From the NCBI RefSeq assembly GCF_024704835.1, contig NZ_JAMXBE010000001.1:434001-498000 (forward strand): a stretch of DNA of 64,000 nt. Reading direction: 5' to 3'. The position numbers and the translations under genes are program-made. Below, in pieces: positions 16,934 through 25,455 of the stretch. Below the pieces are notes generated by a model, which worked only from the letters and a program-made list of their open reading frames with translations, was not told the DNA's origin and did no database searches. Numbering within the stretch: the first letter of the stretch is position 1; each line of letters opens with the position of its first letter. Source of the DNA: Parapedobacter tibetensis (GTDB lineage Bacteria; Bacteroidota; Bacteroidia; Sphingobacteriales; Sphingobacteriaceae).

Positions 16934-19900
16934 ATGAATAAAAACCATGATTTCAGCGTCACCAAATGCGCTGTACTATGCTGTCTAATGGCGCTTTTCC
17001 AGTGGAGCTTTGCGGGCTATTCCCAAAGCATCACCTACCACGGAGAAAACAAACCACTACATCACGTGCTGCAAGCCATCAAGCAGCAAACCGATTACGA
17101 GGTCCTTGGCAGCAAGACCTTGATAGACAATGCCAAGCCGGTGAGCATCCAGGCCCAAGGCATGCCCTTGATTGAATTCCTCGGTCTCGTATTGCAAGAT
17201 CAGCAATTGACTTATCGCATGGTCGAAAAAACCATCATGTTGGAATTCCATCCCACACAGCCTGGAAACTCCACGCCTCGACAGGCACAGCAGCAACGCA
17301 TCACCGGCATAGTCTTGGGGAAAGACCAATTACCCCTTGCTGGTGCTACCATTGCCGTAAAAGGCGGACGCACCGTTACCTCTGACAAGGAAGGCAGGTT
17401 TACCCTTCAGGGGATACCCGAAGACAAAACCATTACCATCAGCTTTGTGGGATACGAAAAAACAGTCATCAAGATCCGCGATGGCGAAACCGATTACACG
17501 GTTGTGCTCATTGAAGAATCCAAAGAAATGGATGAGGTGGTTGTCACCGGTTACCAGATCATCAACCGCGACACCTACACCGGCACAGCCGTCACCAAAA
17601 CCGGTGAAGAGCTACAACAGGTCAATCCGCAGAATATCCTGCAAGCCATTCAGGTGTTCGATCCCTCGTTCCGATTGGCGGAAAACAACCTAGCTGGATC
17701 GAATCCGAATGCACTGCCTAACATTACCGTAAGGGGATCATCAGCCCTCCCTGCCGGAACGGATAGTGACGTATTAAGGCGCGACAACATCACCAGTACG
17801 GTAAACCTGCCTGCTTTTATCCTGGACGGATATGAGGTAAATGTCCAAAAAATCCTTGATCTGGACATGAACCGAGTCGCTTCCGTGACGCTCCTAAAAG
17901 ATGCAGCCGCCACAGCCGTCTACGGATCCCGCGCGGCAAACGGCGTGATGGTCATCACTACTAAAGCTCCCAAAGACGGCAAGCTACGCGTGACCTACAG
18001 CCATGAAACCAACATCAACGGACCGGATCTGAGCGACTACCAGGTATTGAACGCCGCTGAAAAGCTGGAATATGAGCTCCTTGCGGGTTTATACGAGGCA
18101 ACCACGGAAAATAGCCTCCCGCAAGATATGCTGGACCAAATGTACTACCGAAGAAAGGCCTACGTGGTCGGCGGCGTAGACACCTATTGGTTATCCCAAC
18201 CGGTGCGCACTGCGGTAGGTCAGAAGCACGGGCTTTTCGTGGAAGGCGGTTCGGAAGTGTTCCGCTATGGCGTGGACCTCCGCTACCAAACCCGTCCAGG
18301 TGTCATGAGGGGGTCGCACCGCAACCAATATTCGGGGAGCATGAACTTCAGCTACAGCCCAAACTCCAAAATCCGGTTTCAAAATGAGCTAGCCATCACG
18401 GTAGTAGATGCGCAGGAATCGCCTTATGGGAGCTTCGCCGAATACGTCCGGATGAATCCCTATTACCGGATGGCCGATGATCATGGCAACATCGTTCAGG
18501 TGCCCGACATGTGGGATAGATACAGCAGCAGCGAAGGCGTCGTCTCGGACAATATCCTAAACCCCCTATACAACGCCACGTTAAGCAGTTTCAACCGCAC
18601 TGGTTACAACGAAATCATCGACAACCTCTCCGGCGAATTCGAATTGGCTTCCGGCTTGCGGCTCCGTGGCCAGCTCAGTTTCACCAAGCGGCTCCACCAA
18701 TTGGATGACTATCGCTCACCCTTAGCCAATGAGTTCTATCATTACGAAGCTTCGCGGACCGACGAAAAGGGAAGCTATACGAGTGGCAATATTGACGAAC
18801 TATTCTGGGATGGCAACGTCCGCCTGAACTACATTAAGCAAATCGACGACCACAACATCAACTTTGTGGCAGGTGCCAACATCCGCACCGAACGGATGGA
18901 TGAACGCTCGTTTATCGCCATTGGCTTTCCGAACGATCGCTTCAGCAGCGTCGGCTTCGCCAGGGGATATGCCGAAGACGCTAGTCCGCGCAGCACCTTG
19001 GACGAATCCAGATTATTTGGCGTATTCGCAAGCACCAACTACGCTTTCCGTAACCGGTACCTGCTTGACGCGACCATCCGCACCGATGGGTCGTCCAAAT
19101 TCGGCAGCAATAACCGCACTGCACCTTTCTGGTCATTCGGGCTGGGCTGGAACGTTCACCAAGAACCCTGGTTCCAATCCAATGTGGTGAGCCTCTTGCG
19201 TCTGCGCTTTACCACCGGTCTGACCGGTTCCGTCCAGTTCTCACCCTATATGTCACGGACCACGTACGAATACCAGCAAGAAAACTGGTATTCTTCGGGT
19301 ATCGGCGCCATCGTGTCCAATTTCGGTAACAACAACCTGTCTTGGCAAAAGACACAGAACAGCGACATTGGGTTTGACCTTGGCCTCTTTCACGACAGGC
19401 TGATGTTGACTCCGCGCATTTACCGCCGACTCACCCGGGATATTCTGGCAGACATCAGCATTGCGCCTTCCTCCGGCTTCTCCTCCTACAAAGAGAACCT
19501 GGGCGATATGGAAAACCGCGGAGCGGAACTCAACCTGAGCTGGACAGCTGTCAGCAATCCAACATGGACGGTAACATTGATGGGCAACTTCGCCCACAAC
19601 ACCAACAAAATCGTACGGATTTCCAATGCGTTAAAGGCCTACAATGACCGGGTAAACGACGCACAGCAGCAAGTGCCGGAAACCGATGACGACGAAGACC
19701 TGCGTGGTGTCCCGCTATTGCGTTATAACGAAGGGCAATCGGTTGACGCCATCTACGCGGTGCCATCTTTGGGAATCGATCCGGAAAACGGACGGGAAAT
19801 CTACGTGAAAAGGGACGGCTCGCTCACGTACGATTGGGATGCCCGTGACATTACCGTGGTCGGCAATGCGACCCCAAAAGCAACGGGTTCCTTCGGAGGT

Positions 19901-20323
19901 ACCGTGCGTTATAAACAGTTCATGGTTGTCGCTTACTTCCAGACCCGTTTCGGAGGCGACCTATACAACCAAACACTGGTGGACCGTGTAGAGAATGCCG
20001 ATCCGCGCTACAACGTAGACCATCGTGTCTTCGAGGAAAAGTGGCAACAATCGGGCGACCACACCTTTTATAAGAACATTGCCGACCTGGGGGAAACCCG
20101 CGTTTCGTCGCGCTTCATCATGCCGGATAATGTGCTGACCCTGCAGTCGGTATTTTTATCCTACGACGTGGACCAAACGCTTGCCACAAAACTGTCATTG
20201 TCACGATTGCGCGTAGGGCTAACTGCCAACGATCTCTTCCGCTGGTCTTCAGTAGCACTCGAGCGTGGTATCAACTACCCATTCGCGCGTAGTGTAACGC
20301 TCTCCTTACAAGCTGCGTTTTAA
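16934..20323 (+). CDS. SusC/RagA TonB-dependent receptor with STN signalling domain
   Basis: A 1129-residue outer-membrane receptor. Order: signal peptide (to about residue 31, ending YSQS), secretin/TonB STN domain (about 32-105), carboxypeptidase-regulatory beta-sandwich (about 125-205, GIVLGKDQLPLAGATIAVKG), plug (about 210-340, with VTLLKDAAATAVYGSRAANGVMVITTK) and a C-terminal beta-barrel ending in aromatic-rich VTLSLQAAF. The STN domain marks receptors that signal through a FecR anti-sigma, which is encoded just upstream. Its SusD partner follows at once. It imports a ligand, probably an oligosaccharide or peptide, in a TonB-dependent way; nothing in it identifies the ligand. Confidence 0.95.
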   Translation: MNKNHDFSVTKCAVLCCLMALFQWSFAGYSQSITYHGENKPLHHVLQAIKQQTDYEVLGSKTLIDNAKPVSIQAQGMPLIEFLGLVLQDQQLTYRMVEKTIMLEFHPTQPGNSTPRQAQQQRITGIVLGKDQLPLAGATIAVKGGRTVTSDKEGRFTLQGIPEDKTITISFVGYEKTVIKIRDGETDYTVVLIEESKEMDEVVVTGYQIINRDTYTGTAVTKTGEELQQVNPQNILQAIQVFDPSFRLAENNLAGSNPNALPNITVRGSSALPAGTDSDVLRRDNITSTVNLPAFILDGYEVNVQKILDLDMNRVASVTLLKDAAATAVYGSRAANGVMVITTKAPKDGKLRVTYSHETNINGPDLSDYQVLNAAEKLEYELLAGLYEATTENSLPQDMLDQMYYRRKAYVVGGVDTYWLSQPVRTAVGQKHGLFVEGGSEVFRYGVDLRYQTRPGVMRGSHRNQYSGSMNFSYSPNSKIRFQNELAITVVDAQESPYGSFAEYVRMNPYYRMADDHGNIVQVPDMWDRYSSSEGVVSDNILNPLYNATLSSFNRTGYNEIIDNLSGEFELASGLRLRGQLSFTKRLHQLDDYRSPLANEFYHYEASRTDEKGSYTSGNIDELFWDGNVRLNYIKQIDDHNINFVAGANIRTERMDERSFIAIGFPNDRFSSVGFARGYAEDASPRSTLDESRLFGVFASTNYAFRNRYLLDATIRTDGSSKFGSNNRTAPFWSFGLGWNVHQEPWFQSNVVSLLRLRFTTGLTGSVQFSPYMSRTTYEYQQENWYSSGIGAIVSNFGNNNLSWQKTQNSDIGFDLGLFHDRLMLTPRIYRRLTRDILADISIAPSSGFSSYKENLGDMENRGAELNLSWTAVSNPTWTVTLMGNFAHNTNKIVRISNALKAYNDRVNDAQQQVPETDDDEDLRGVPLLRYNEGQSVDAIYAVPSLGIDPENGREIYVKRDGSLTYDWDARDITVVGNATPKATGSFGGTVRYKQFMVVAYFQTRFGGDLYNQTLVDRVENADPRYNVDHRVFEEKWQQSGDHTFYKNIADLGETRVSSRFIMPDNVLTLQSVFLSYDVDQTLATKLSLSRLRVGLTANDLFRWSSVALERGINYPFARSVTLSLQAAF

Positions 20324-20353
20324 GAACTTTTGGCTCAACTTGATTTGAAAACG

Positions 20354-21847
20354 ATGAACAAAATTACCATATCACTACTCGTAGTATTCCTCGCCAGCTT
20401 GGCATCTTGCAGTAAATGGCTGGACATCCAGCCTGAAACCCAGGTGGATCAGGAAGTGCTCTTTTCCACACCGGAGGGATTCGAAGAAGCACTACTTGGC
20501 GTCTATAGCCGCTGTGCGCAAGACAATCTTTACGGCAAGGAACTGACGATTGGCACACCGGAAGTACTGGCCCAGAATTATACCATCCGCGCCGATGATC
20601 CGCTCAGATACCTCCGGACACGCAACTTTGAATACAACAATGCGAACTTCATCCAGCGCAAGGACGGTATCTGGAAAGGGCTATATCATGCTGTTGCTAA
20701 CTGCAACTTGATCCTGGAACATATGGATGAAAAGGTCACGCTGTTCGCTCCTGGGCTTCATGATCTGATCAAAGGTGAAACACTCGCCCTACGCGCTTAC
20801 CTGCATTTCGACGCGCTACGGTTATTCGCTCCTTCATTTGCCAATAGCCCGAATGCTGCGGGAATTCCTTACGTGACCGCATATTCCAACCAGACGACGG
20901 TTATGTCAACCGTTACCGCGGCGCTTGACTCGGCCTTGCGTGACCTGGAAGCGGCCAAAGCCCTGTTGGCAAACGACCCCATCCGCGATGCGGGTTACAT
21001 TGTGGGTTATCCCACACAAACGGACTCAACCCTTAACACCGAAGAAAACAACCGGAACCTTTTCCTGCAGAACCGGCGGCACCGGATGAATTACTATGCC
21101 GTATGTGGAGCGCTGGCTAGGGTTTACCTCTACAAGAATGATAAGTCCAATGCCCTGCTGAACGCCCGGGAAGTGATCCAATCCGAAAAAATCCCTTGGA
21201 CAGCCATGGCCAATTTCTTAGCGGTGGACCAAGACAAGAAGGACCGCATCCTGTATAAGGAACTCGTATTTGGCTGGTATATCCCCAATATGGGCGATGC
21301 ATATAATCGTGATTGGTTCCGGGAAAACACAAGCGGCATGTACCTTAGCCAAGCTGTGACCCAAGCGATTTATGAAACAGCCGGTGTGGGCAGCACTGAT
21401 CAGCGCTACCGGCAATGGTATACGACCCGGTCCCAAAACAACGACTTCATCTCCATCATCGACAAATACCGGAGGAACACATTGAGCGATGCGGAAAATG
21501 CCAACATCCACTACCTGATGGCACCGGCCATCCGGTTGAGCGAGTTATATTACATCGCTGCAGAGTGTACCTACCCGACCGATCCGGAAGTGGCATTGGC
21601 ATATATCGATGCGGTACGCCAGCACCGCGGTATCGGCGAAACGTTATCCGTGGCTAATGAGTCGGCATTCAAAACCGAATTGCTGAAAGAGTACCGCAAA
21701 GAACTGTTGGCGGAAGGCCAGCTGTTTTATACCTATAAAAGGATGAACCAACCCATCCCCACCCAAAGTGGCAACGCGATACCGGCATCTAACGCCATTT
21801 TCGTTCTGCCGCTTCCCGACGATGAAATCATTTATGGAAACCGTTAA
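20354..21847 (+). CDS. SusD/RagB-family substrate-binding lipoprotein
   Basis: A 497-residue surface lipoprotein (lipobox SLASC, Cys19 from the start used here) that caps the preceding SusC barrel. Features: mature N-terminus SKWLDIQPETQVDQEVLFSTPEGFEEALLGVYS, tetratricopeptide-like helices (NLILEHMDE, GETLALRAYLHFDALRLFAPSF), and a C-terminal region with RLSELYYIAAECTY and RKELLAEGQLFYTYKRM. ATG 20354 is preferred to 20330 because it places the signal peptide at the N-terminus, leaving 30 bp after the SusC stop. It is in the sigma/FecR-controlled cluster. Confidence 0.94.
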   Translation: MNKITISLLVVFLASLASCSKWLDIQPETQVDQEVLFSTPEGFEEALLGVYSRCAQDNLYGKELTIGTPEVLAQNYTIRADDPLRYLRTRNFEYNNANFIQRKDGIWKGLYHAVANCNLILEHMDEKVTLFAPGLHDLIKGETLALRAYLHFDALRLFAPSFANSPNAAGIPYVTAYSNQTTVMSTVTAALDSALRDLEAAKALLANDPIRDAGYIVGYPTQTDSTLNTEENNRNLFLQNRRHRMNYYAVCGALARVYLYKNDKSNALLNAREVIQSEKIPWTAMANFLAVDQDKKDRILYKELVFGWYIPNMGDAYNRDWFRENTSGMYLSQAVTQAIYETAGVGSTDQRYRQWYTTRSQNNDFISIIDKYRRNTLSDAENANIHYLMAPAIRLSELYYIAAECTYPTDPEVALAYIDAVRQHRGIGETLSVANESAFKTELLKEYRKELLAEGQLFYTYKRMNQPIPTQSGNAIPASNAIFVLPLPDDEIIYGNR

Positions 21848-21859
21848 ATCCAGCACAAC

Positions 21860-22696
21860 ATGTATAACCACTCGATAAAGATATTTTTATACGCACTGGC
21901 CGGATTGCTCGTGTTCGGTTCCAGCTGTGAAAAAGCGGAACTTTACACCTATGACCATTCGGCTAATATTTATTTTGACTTTACAGACTCAATTACAGGC
22001 GAGTACGTAGACAGCATCACCTACACCTTTGCCTATGACATGACCAAGGCTCAGGACACGGTGTATATCCTCACCCGGTTATCGGGCATCCGCGTAGACC
22101 AGACACGATATTACACCGCGTACGTAGACCAAGACTCCTCCTCGGCCATAGCAGGAGAACACTATGAACCATTACAAGTTCAGTACCCGTTGCAAGCCAA
22201 CATAGGCTGGGCTTATTTACCCCTGATTATTTATAACACCGCTGATCTAGAGGGAACTACCGTTTCCCTGATTATTAAACTGAAAGCATCCGATGATTTC
22301 GGTATCGAAAACCCCGATCTCATCCGTGCCAAGGTGGTCTTTTCCGCTCGGCTGGAGGAACCGGGATGGTGGAATATGTGGTTAGGTGCGTACACCCGGA
22401 TCAAACATCAACTTTTTCTTCTCGTGACAGAACAGATCGAGCTGTCCACTGTCGGACAAGATGCTCCCAAAAACTTGTATTTCGTGAATCTGTTGACCAT
22501 GATGCTGAACAATCCGGTTACCTGGGTCGCTAACAATCCCGAGAAAGGCTATGTGCTGGATCCGGTTACGGAAGGCTCCACGGCAGCATACCATTTTTAC
22601 CATGTAGACAACCCTGCCCGGACGATACTGCTGCGATTTAATGCCGCTGCCGGTAGGTATTATTTTATTGACGAAAACGGAGAGGAGGTTAGATAA
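21860..22696 (+). CDS. DUF4843 lipoprotein
   Basis: A 278-residue lipoprotein (lipobox FGSSC, Cys23) starting 12 bp after the SusD stop. It reads ANIYFDFTDS, then TFAYDMTKAQDTVYILTRLSGIRVDQTRYYTAYVDQDSSSAIAGEHYEPL, the pattern of DUF4843: an N-terminal Ig-like part with a conserved AGEHYE followed by a C-terminal helical or beta region. Such proteins recur in SusC-SusD-DUF4843-PKD-TlpA clusters of Bacteroidota, presumably as accessory surface binding subunits; no function is established that I know of. It is followed after 1 bp by the PKD-like gene. Confidence 0.85.
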   Translation: MYNHSIKIFLYALAGLLVFGSSCEKAELYTYDHSANIYFDFTDSITGEYVDSITYTFAYDMTKAQDTVYILTRLSGIRVDQTRYYTAYVDQDSSSAIAGEHYEPLQVQYPLQANIGWAYLPLIIYNTADLEGTTVSLIIKLKASDDFGIENPDLIRAKVVFSARLEEPGWWNMWLGAYTRIKHQLFLLVTEQIELSTVGQDAPKNLYFVNLLTMMLNNPVTWVANNPEKGYVLDPVTEGSTAAYHFYHVDNPARTILLRFNAAAGRYYFIDENGEEVR

Positions 22697-22697
22697 T

Positions 22698-24116
22698 ATG
22701 AGATATATTCTTTCCATTAGTATAGTAGCGTTGCTGTTCGCAAGCTGTTATAAAGACAAAGGCAATTACGACATCAACATGCCGGAAATCCCGGTCGTAG
22801 GCAACCTCGACACGCTCTACGAAGCCATCGTGGGCGACAGCCTCATTATCGAACCCCAGGTGACAGCAGCTGCCGACGCAGATATTGAGCTGGAATGGAG
22901 TATTGGCGTACCGGAAGCGCCAGCGGGCGCTTACGAATTTCTGGGGTCGTCGCTCCGCATTGTATTCGGATTGCAAGCCAACCGATATACCGCCCGTCTA
23001 ACGGTACATAACAAAACCAACGGCATGCGGTATTTCCATACTTTTGTGATACAAGGAATTACAGAGTTTGTCCGGGGCACTACGGTCCTTAGCGTTGAAG
23101 ATGGCATCACCCGGTTTTCCTTTATCAAGCCAGATAGTACCGTACAGCCGCGCATCTACGAAGCAATCAATGGCAAACAGCTTCTGGACGAGCCCATTCA
23201 TCTCTTCTACATGAGCGACCTCGGTACGGGCGGTATGCCACTGGGTTATTGGCTCATCAGCCGGCACGGCGGTGTACGACTCAATGTAAGTACGATGCAG
23301 GAAGATCCGCTCTACCCAAACACCTTGGCGACCAACTTCTTTTCCCCTCCCGCCAACATGACGGTGGGTTCATTCCAGCAGTTTGAACGGGGCGTACTGA
23401 TGGGTATCGTCAATGGAAAGTTTTACGGGGGCACCACGAACACCTGGAACCAAGCGGCCACGTATGGCATGTTTGGTGGTTATGCCGACGGCGATTATGA
23501 ACTGGCTCCCACTTTCGTCATGAGTACCGTTGATAACAACACTAGCTTCATTGCCTTCGACCGCGAAAGACAGCAATTCCTACGGTTCAACCTCTATAAC
23601 GGACCCACCTATTTCGGCACCCAATACAGCGTAATTAATCCGGAAATCTTTGACCCGCTCCATGTGGGTATGGACCTGATCGATATGGTGCAAATCAATA
23701 ACGCCGACACCTATGCTTATGTCTCGGGTGAAGATGGAACGGTCTATGAGCTCCTATTCAACGTGAACTTTAACGGCCCATTCACCTTTACCCCCGGGCA
23801 TGAAAGGCCCTTTGTACGTCAGGAGTTGTTTGGTGAAAACACCAAACTATTAGCAGCGAGAAACGGGGTGATCTACATCGCCTCAGGCAGCAAGGTATAC
23901 CAGTACAACCCATTGAATGAAGAAGTGCGGGAGTTGAATACGCAATTCAATACACCAGTTACCATGATCAAGTTTACCGATGGAGAAAACACCCTCGTGG
24001 TCGGCTCAGGCACCAGCCTGTATTACCTCGCCATCCAAACCGGGCGTTTCGGCGACCTTACCGGGCAAATCGACGACATACCGGGGTATCCGGTAGATAT
24101 AGCTTTTAGGAATTGA
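22698..24116 (+). CDS. PKD-like family lipoprotein of the SusCD cluster
   Basis: A 472-residue lipoprotein (MRYILSISIVALLFASC, Cys17). ATG 22698, 1 bp after the DUF4843 stop, gives a proper signal peptide. The N-terminal half has Ig/PKD-like repeats (VVGNLDTLYEAIVGDSLIIEPQVT; AYEFLGSSLRIVFGLQANRYTARLTVHNKTNGMRY). The C-terminal half (about 160-470) has repeating beta motifs such as DTYAYVSGEDGTVYELLFN and GVIYIASGSKVYQYNPLNEEV, suggesting a beta-propeller. It is a likely surface-exposed ligand-binding accessory protein. Function unknown. Confidence 0.8.
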   Translation: MRYILSISIVALLFASCYKDKGNYDINMPEIPVVGNLDTLYEAIVGDSLIIEPQVTAAADADIELEWSIGVPEAPAGAYEFLGSSLRIVFGLQANRYTARLTVHNKTNGMRYFHTFVIQGITEFVRGTTVLSVEDGITRFSFIKPDSTVQPRIYEAINGKQLLDEPIHLFYMSDLGTGGMPLGYWLISRHGGVRLNVSTMQEDPLYPNTLATNFFSPPANMTVGSFQQFERGVLMGIVNGKFYGGTTNTWNQAATYGMFGGYADGDYELAPTFVMSTVDNNTSFIAFDRERQQFLRFNLYNGPTYFGTQYSVINPEIFDPLHVGMDLIDMVQINNADTYAYVSGEDGTVYELLFNVNFNGPFTFTPGHERPFVRQELFGENTKLLAARNGVIYIASGSKVYQYNPLNEEVRELNTQFNTPVTMIKFTDGENTLVVGSGTSLYYLAIQTGRFGDLTGQIDDIPGYPVDIAFRN

Positions 24117-24145
24117 ATCAAAAATTATAAAGTAACCAATAAATA

Positions 24146-25300
24146 ATGAAGATGAATAGTAAATTATTAAATATGTTGCTGGTCGCATTCGCAGCCGGTA
24201 CTGCCGTAGCCCAGGCACAGGAGGGCTTCAAGATTGCAGGCACGACACCTACTGCAAAAGATGGTTGCATGGTGTACTTTGATTACCAAGGTCTGGACGG
24301 CAGTCACAGCGACTCGACCATTGTTAAAGATGGTAAATTCGCCTTTGGGGGTGCGGTGACAGAACCCAATTTTGCCCGTATGATCCTAGACCATGAAGGG
24401 AAAGGAAAATACATGATCCAGAACATCGGTGACCGGTTGTATTTTTTCGTCGGTAACGAAAATTACCACATGGTCATTGCTGATTCCTTGAAGCGTGCCG
24501 ACATTACCGGATCGCCCCTACACGACGAGTATGTTGCCTTCCTTGATGAGATCGGGGGATGTTTTATGGCTATTATGGATGAAGCCGGCAAAACCGCCGC
24601 TTCCATATCCAATGATGATCCTAAGTTTAACGAAAAAATGAATGCGCTGCGGACAAAGTATGACACCATCTTGGAGAATCGCAGGCAAAAGGAACTCGCG
24701 TACGCGAAGAATAACCCCAGCTCCATTTTCGCTGCCGAGGCCCTGCGTGATGTAGCCAACACCCATCCACTCAGTGAGATCGAGCCAATCCTGGCTAACC
24801 TGTCGGAAGAGGTACGCAACCTGAGCATGGCAAAAGGGTTGGCCAGCCGCATCGAAGCTGAAAAAACCATTCAAATCGGCAACATCGCTCCGGATTTCAC
24901 GCAGTCGGATGTCGATGGCAACCCAATCAGCCTTTCAGACTTCCGCGGCCGCTATGTGCTGGTAGATTTTTGGGCAAGCTGGTGCGCCCCCTGCCGCGCC
25001 GAAAATCCCAACCTGAAAAAGGCGTATGAAAACCATAAAGACAAAGGGCTGGAAGTGCTGGCTGTTTCCTTGGATGACCAGAATACCAGGGGGGCTTGGT
25101 TGAAAGCCATCGAAACAGATGGGTTACCCTGGATCCATGTCTCCGATCTCAAAGGATGGAACAATGCCGTTGCCGTTCAATATGGCGTACGTGGCGTACC
25201 CCAAAACTACCTGGTAGATCCCGAAGGTAAAATCGTAGCTTCCAACCTGCGAGACGAACGGCTTCACACTGTGCTGGAAGAAGTATTTGGCAATCCCTAA
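24146..25300 (+). CDS. TlpA-like thioredoxin-fold protein with DUF4369-type N-terminus
   Basis: A 384-residue exported protein: signal peptide (to about AQAQ, residue 25), a DUF4369-like beta domain (about 28-130), a helical linker (135-235) and a TlpA/AhpC-TSA thioredoxin domain (245-384). Seen: IAPDFTQSDVDGNPISLSDFRGRYVLVDFWASWCAPC with redox cysteines Cys280 and Cys283, and the cis-proline loop GVRGVPQNYLVDPEG. Such proteins reduce disulfides or peroxides in the periplasm and often close SusC/SusD clusters of this type. It starts 29 bp after the PKD-like gene. Its partner is unknown. Confidence 0.9.
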   Translation: MKMNSKLLNMLLVAFAAGTAVAQAQEGFKIAGTTPTAKDGCMVYFDYQGLDGSHSDSTIVKDGKFAFGGAVTEPNFARMILDHEGKGKYMIQNIGDRLYFFVGNENYHMVIADSLKRADITGSPLHDEYVAFLDEIGGCFMAIMDEAGKTAASISNDDPKFNEKMNALRTKYDTILENRRQKELAYAKNNPSSIFAAEALRDVANTHPLSEIEPILANLSEEVRNLSMAKGLASRIEAEKTIQIGNIAPDFTQSDVDGNPISLSDFRGRYVLVDFWASWCAPCRAENPNLKKAYENHKDKGLEVLAVSLDDQNTRGAWLKAIETDGLPWIHVSDLKGWNNAVAVQYGVRGVPQNYLVDPEGKIVASNLRDERLHTVLEEVFGNP

Positions 25301-25426
25301 ACCTTGGTTTGCGATGCCCCCGCTTCAAACTTCTCTCGATGCTGCCATGTGTTCGGGGTTGTGGGACGCATCAATATCCAAGTAATATTAGCCAATATGT
25401 TATCGTTAAAATAAAAGCGCCTTAGC

Positions 25427-25434
25427 TACATTTG
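25427..25434 (+). promoter_or_regulatory. -7 promoter element for the DUF5695-like gene
   Basis: TACATTTG matches the Bacteroidota -7 consensus TAnnTTTG and would start transcription near 25441, 15 nt before ATG 25456. Its position also argues against TTG 25432 as the start codon. No good -33 TTTG is present. The preceding gap 25301-25426 shows no clear terminator. Confidence 0.45.
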
Positions 25435-25455
25435 TTGTTCAGAAACATCACGATC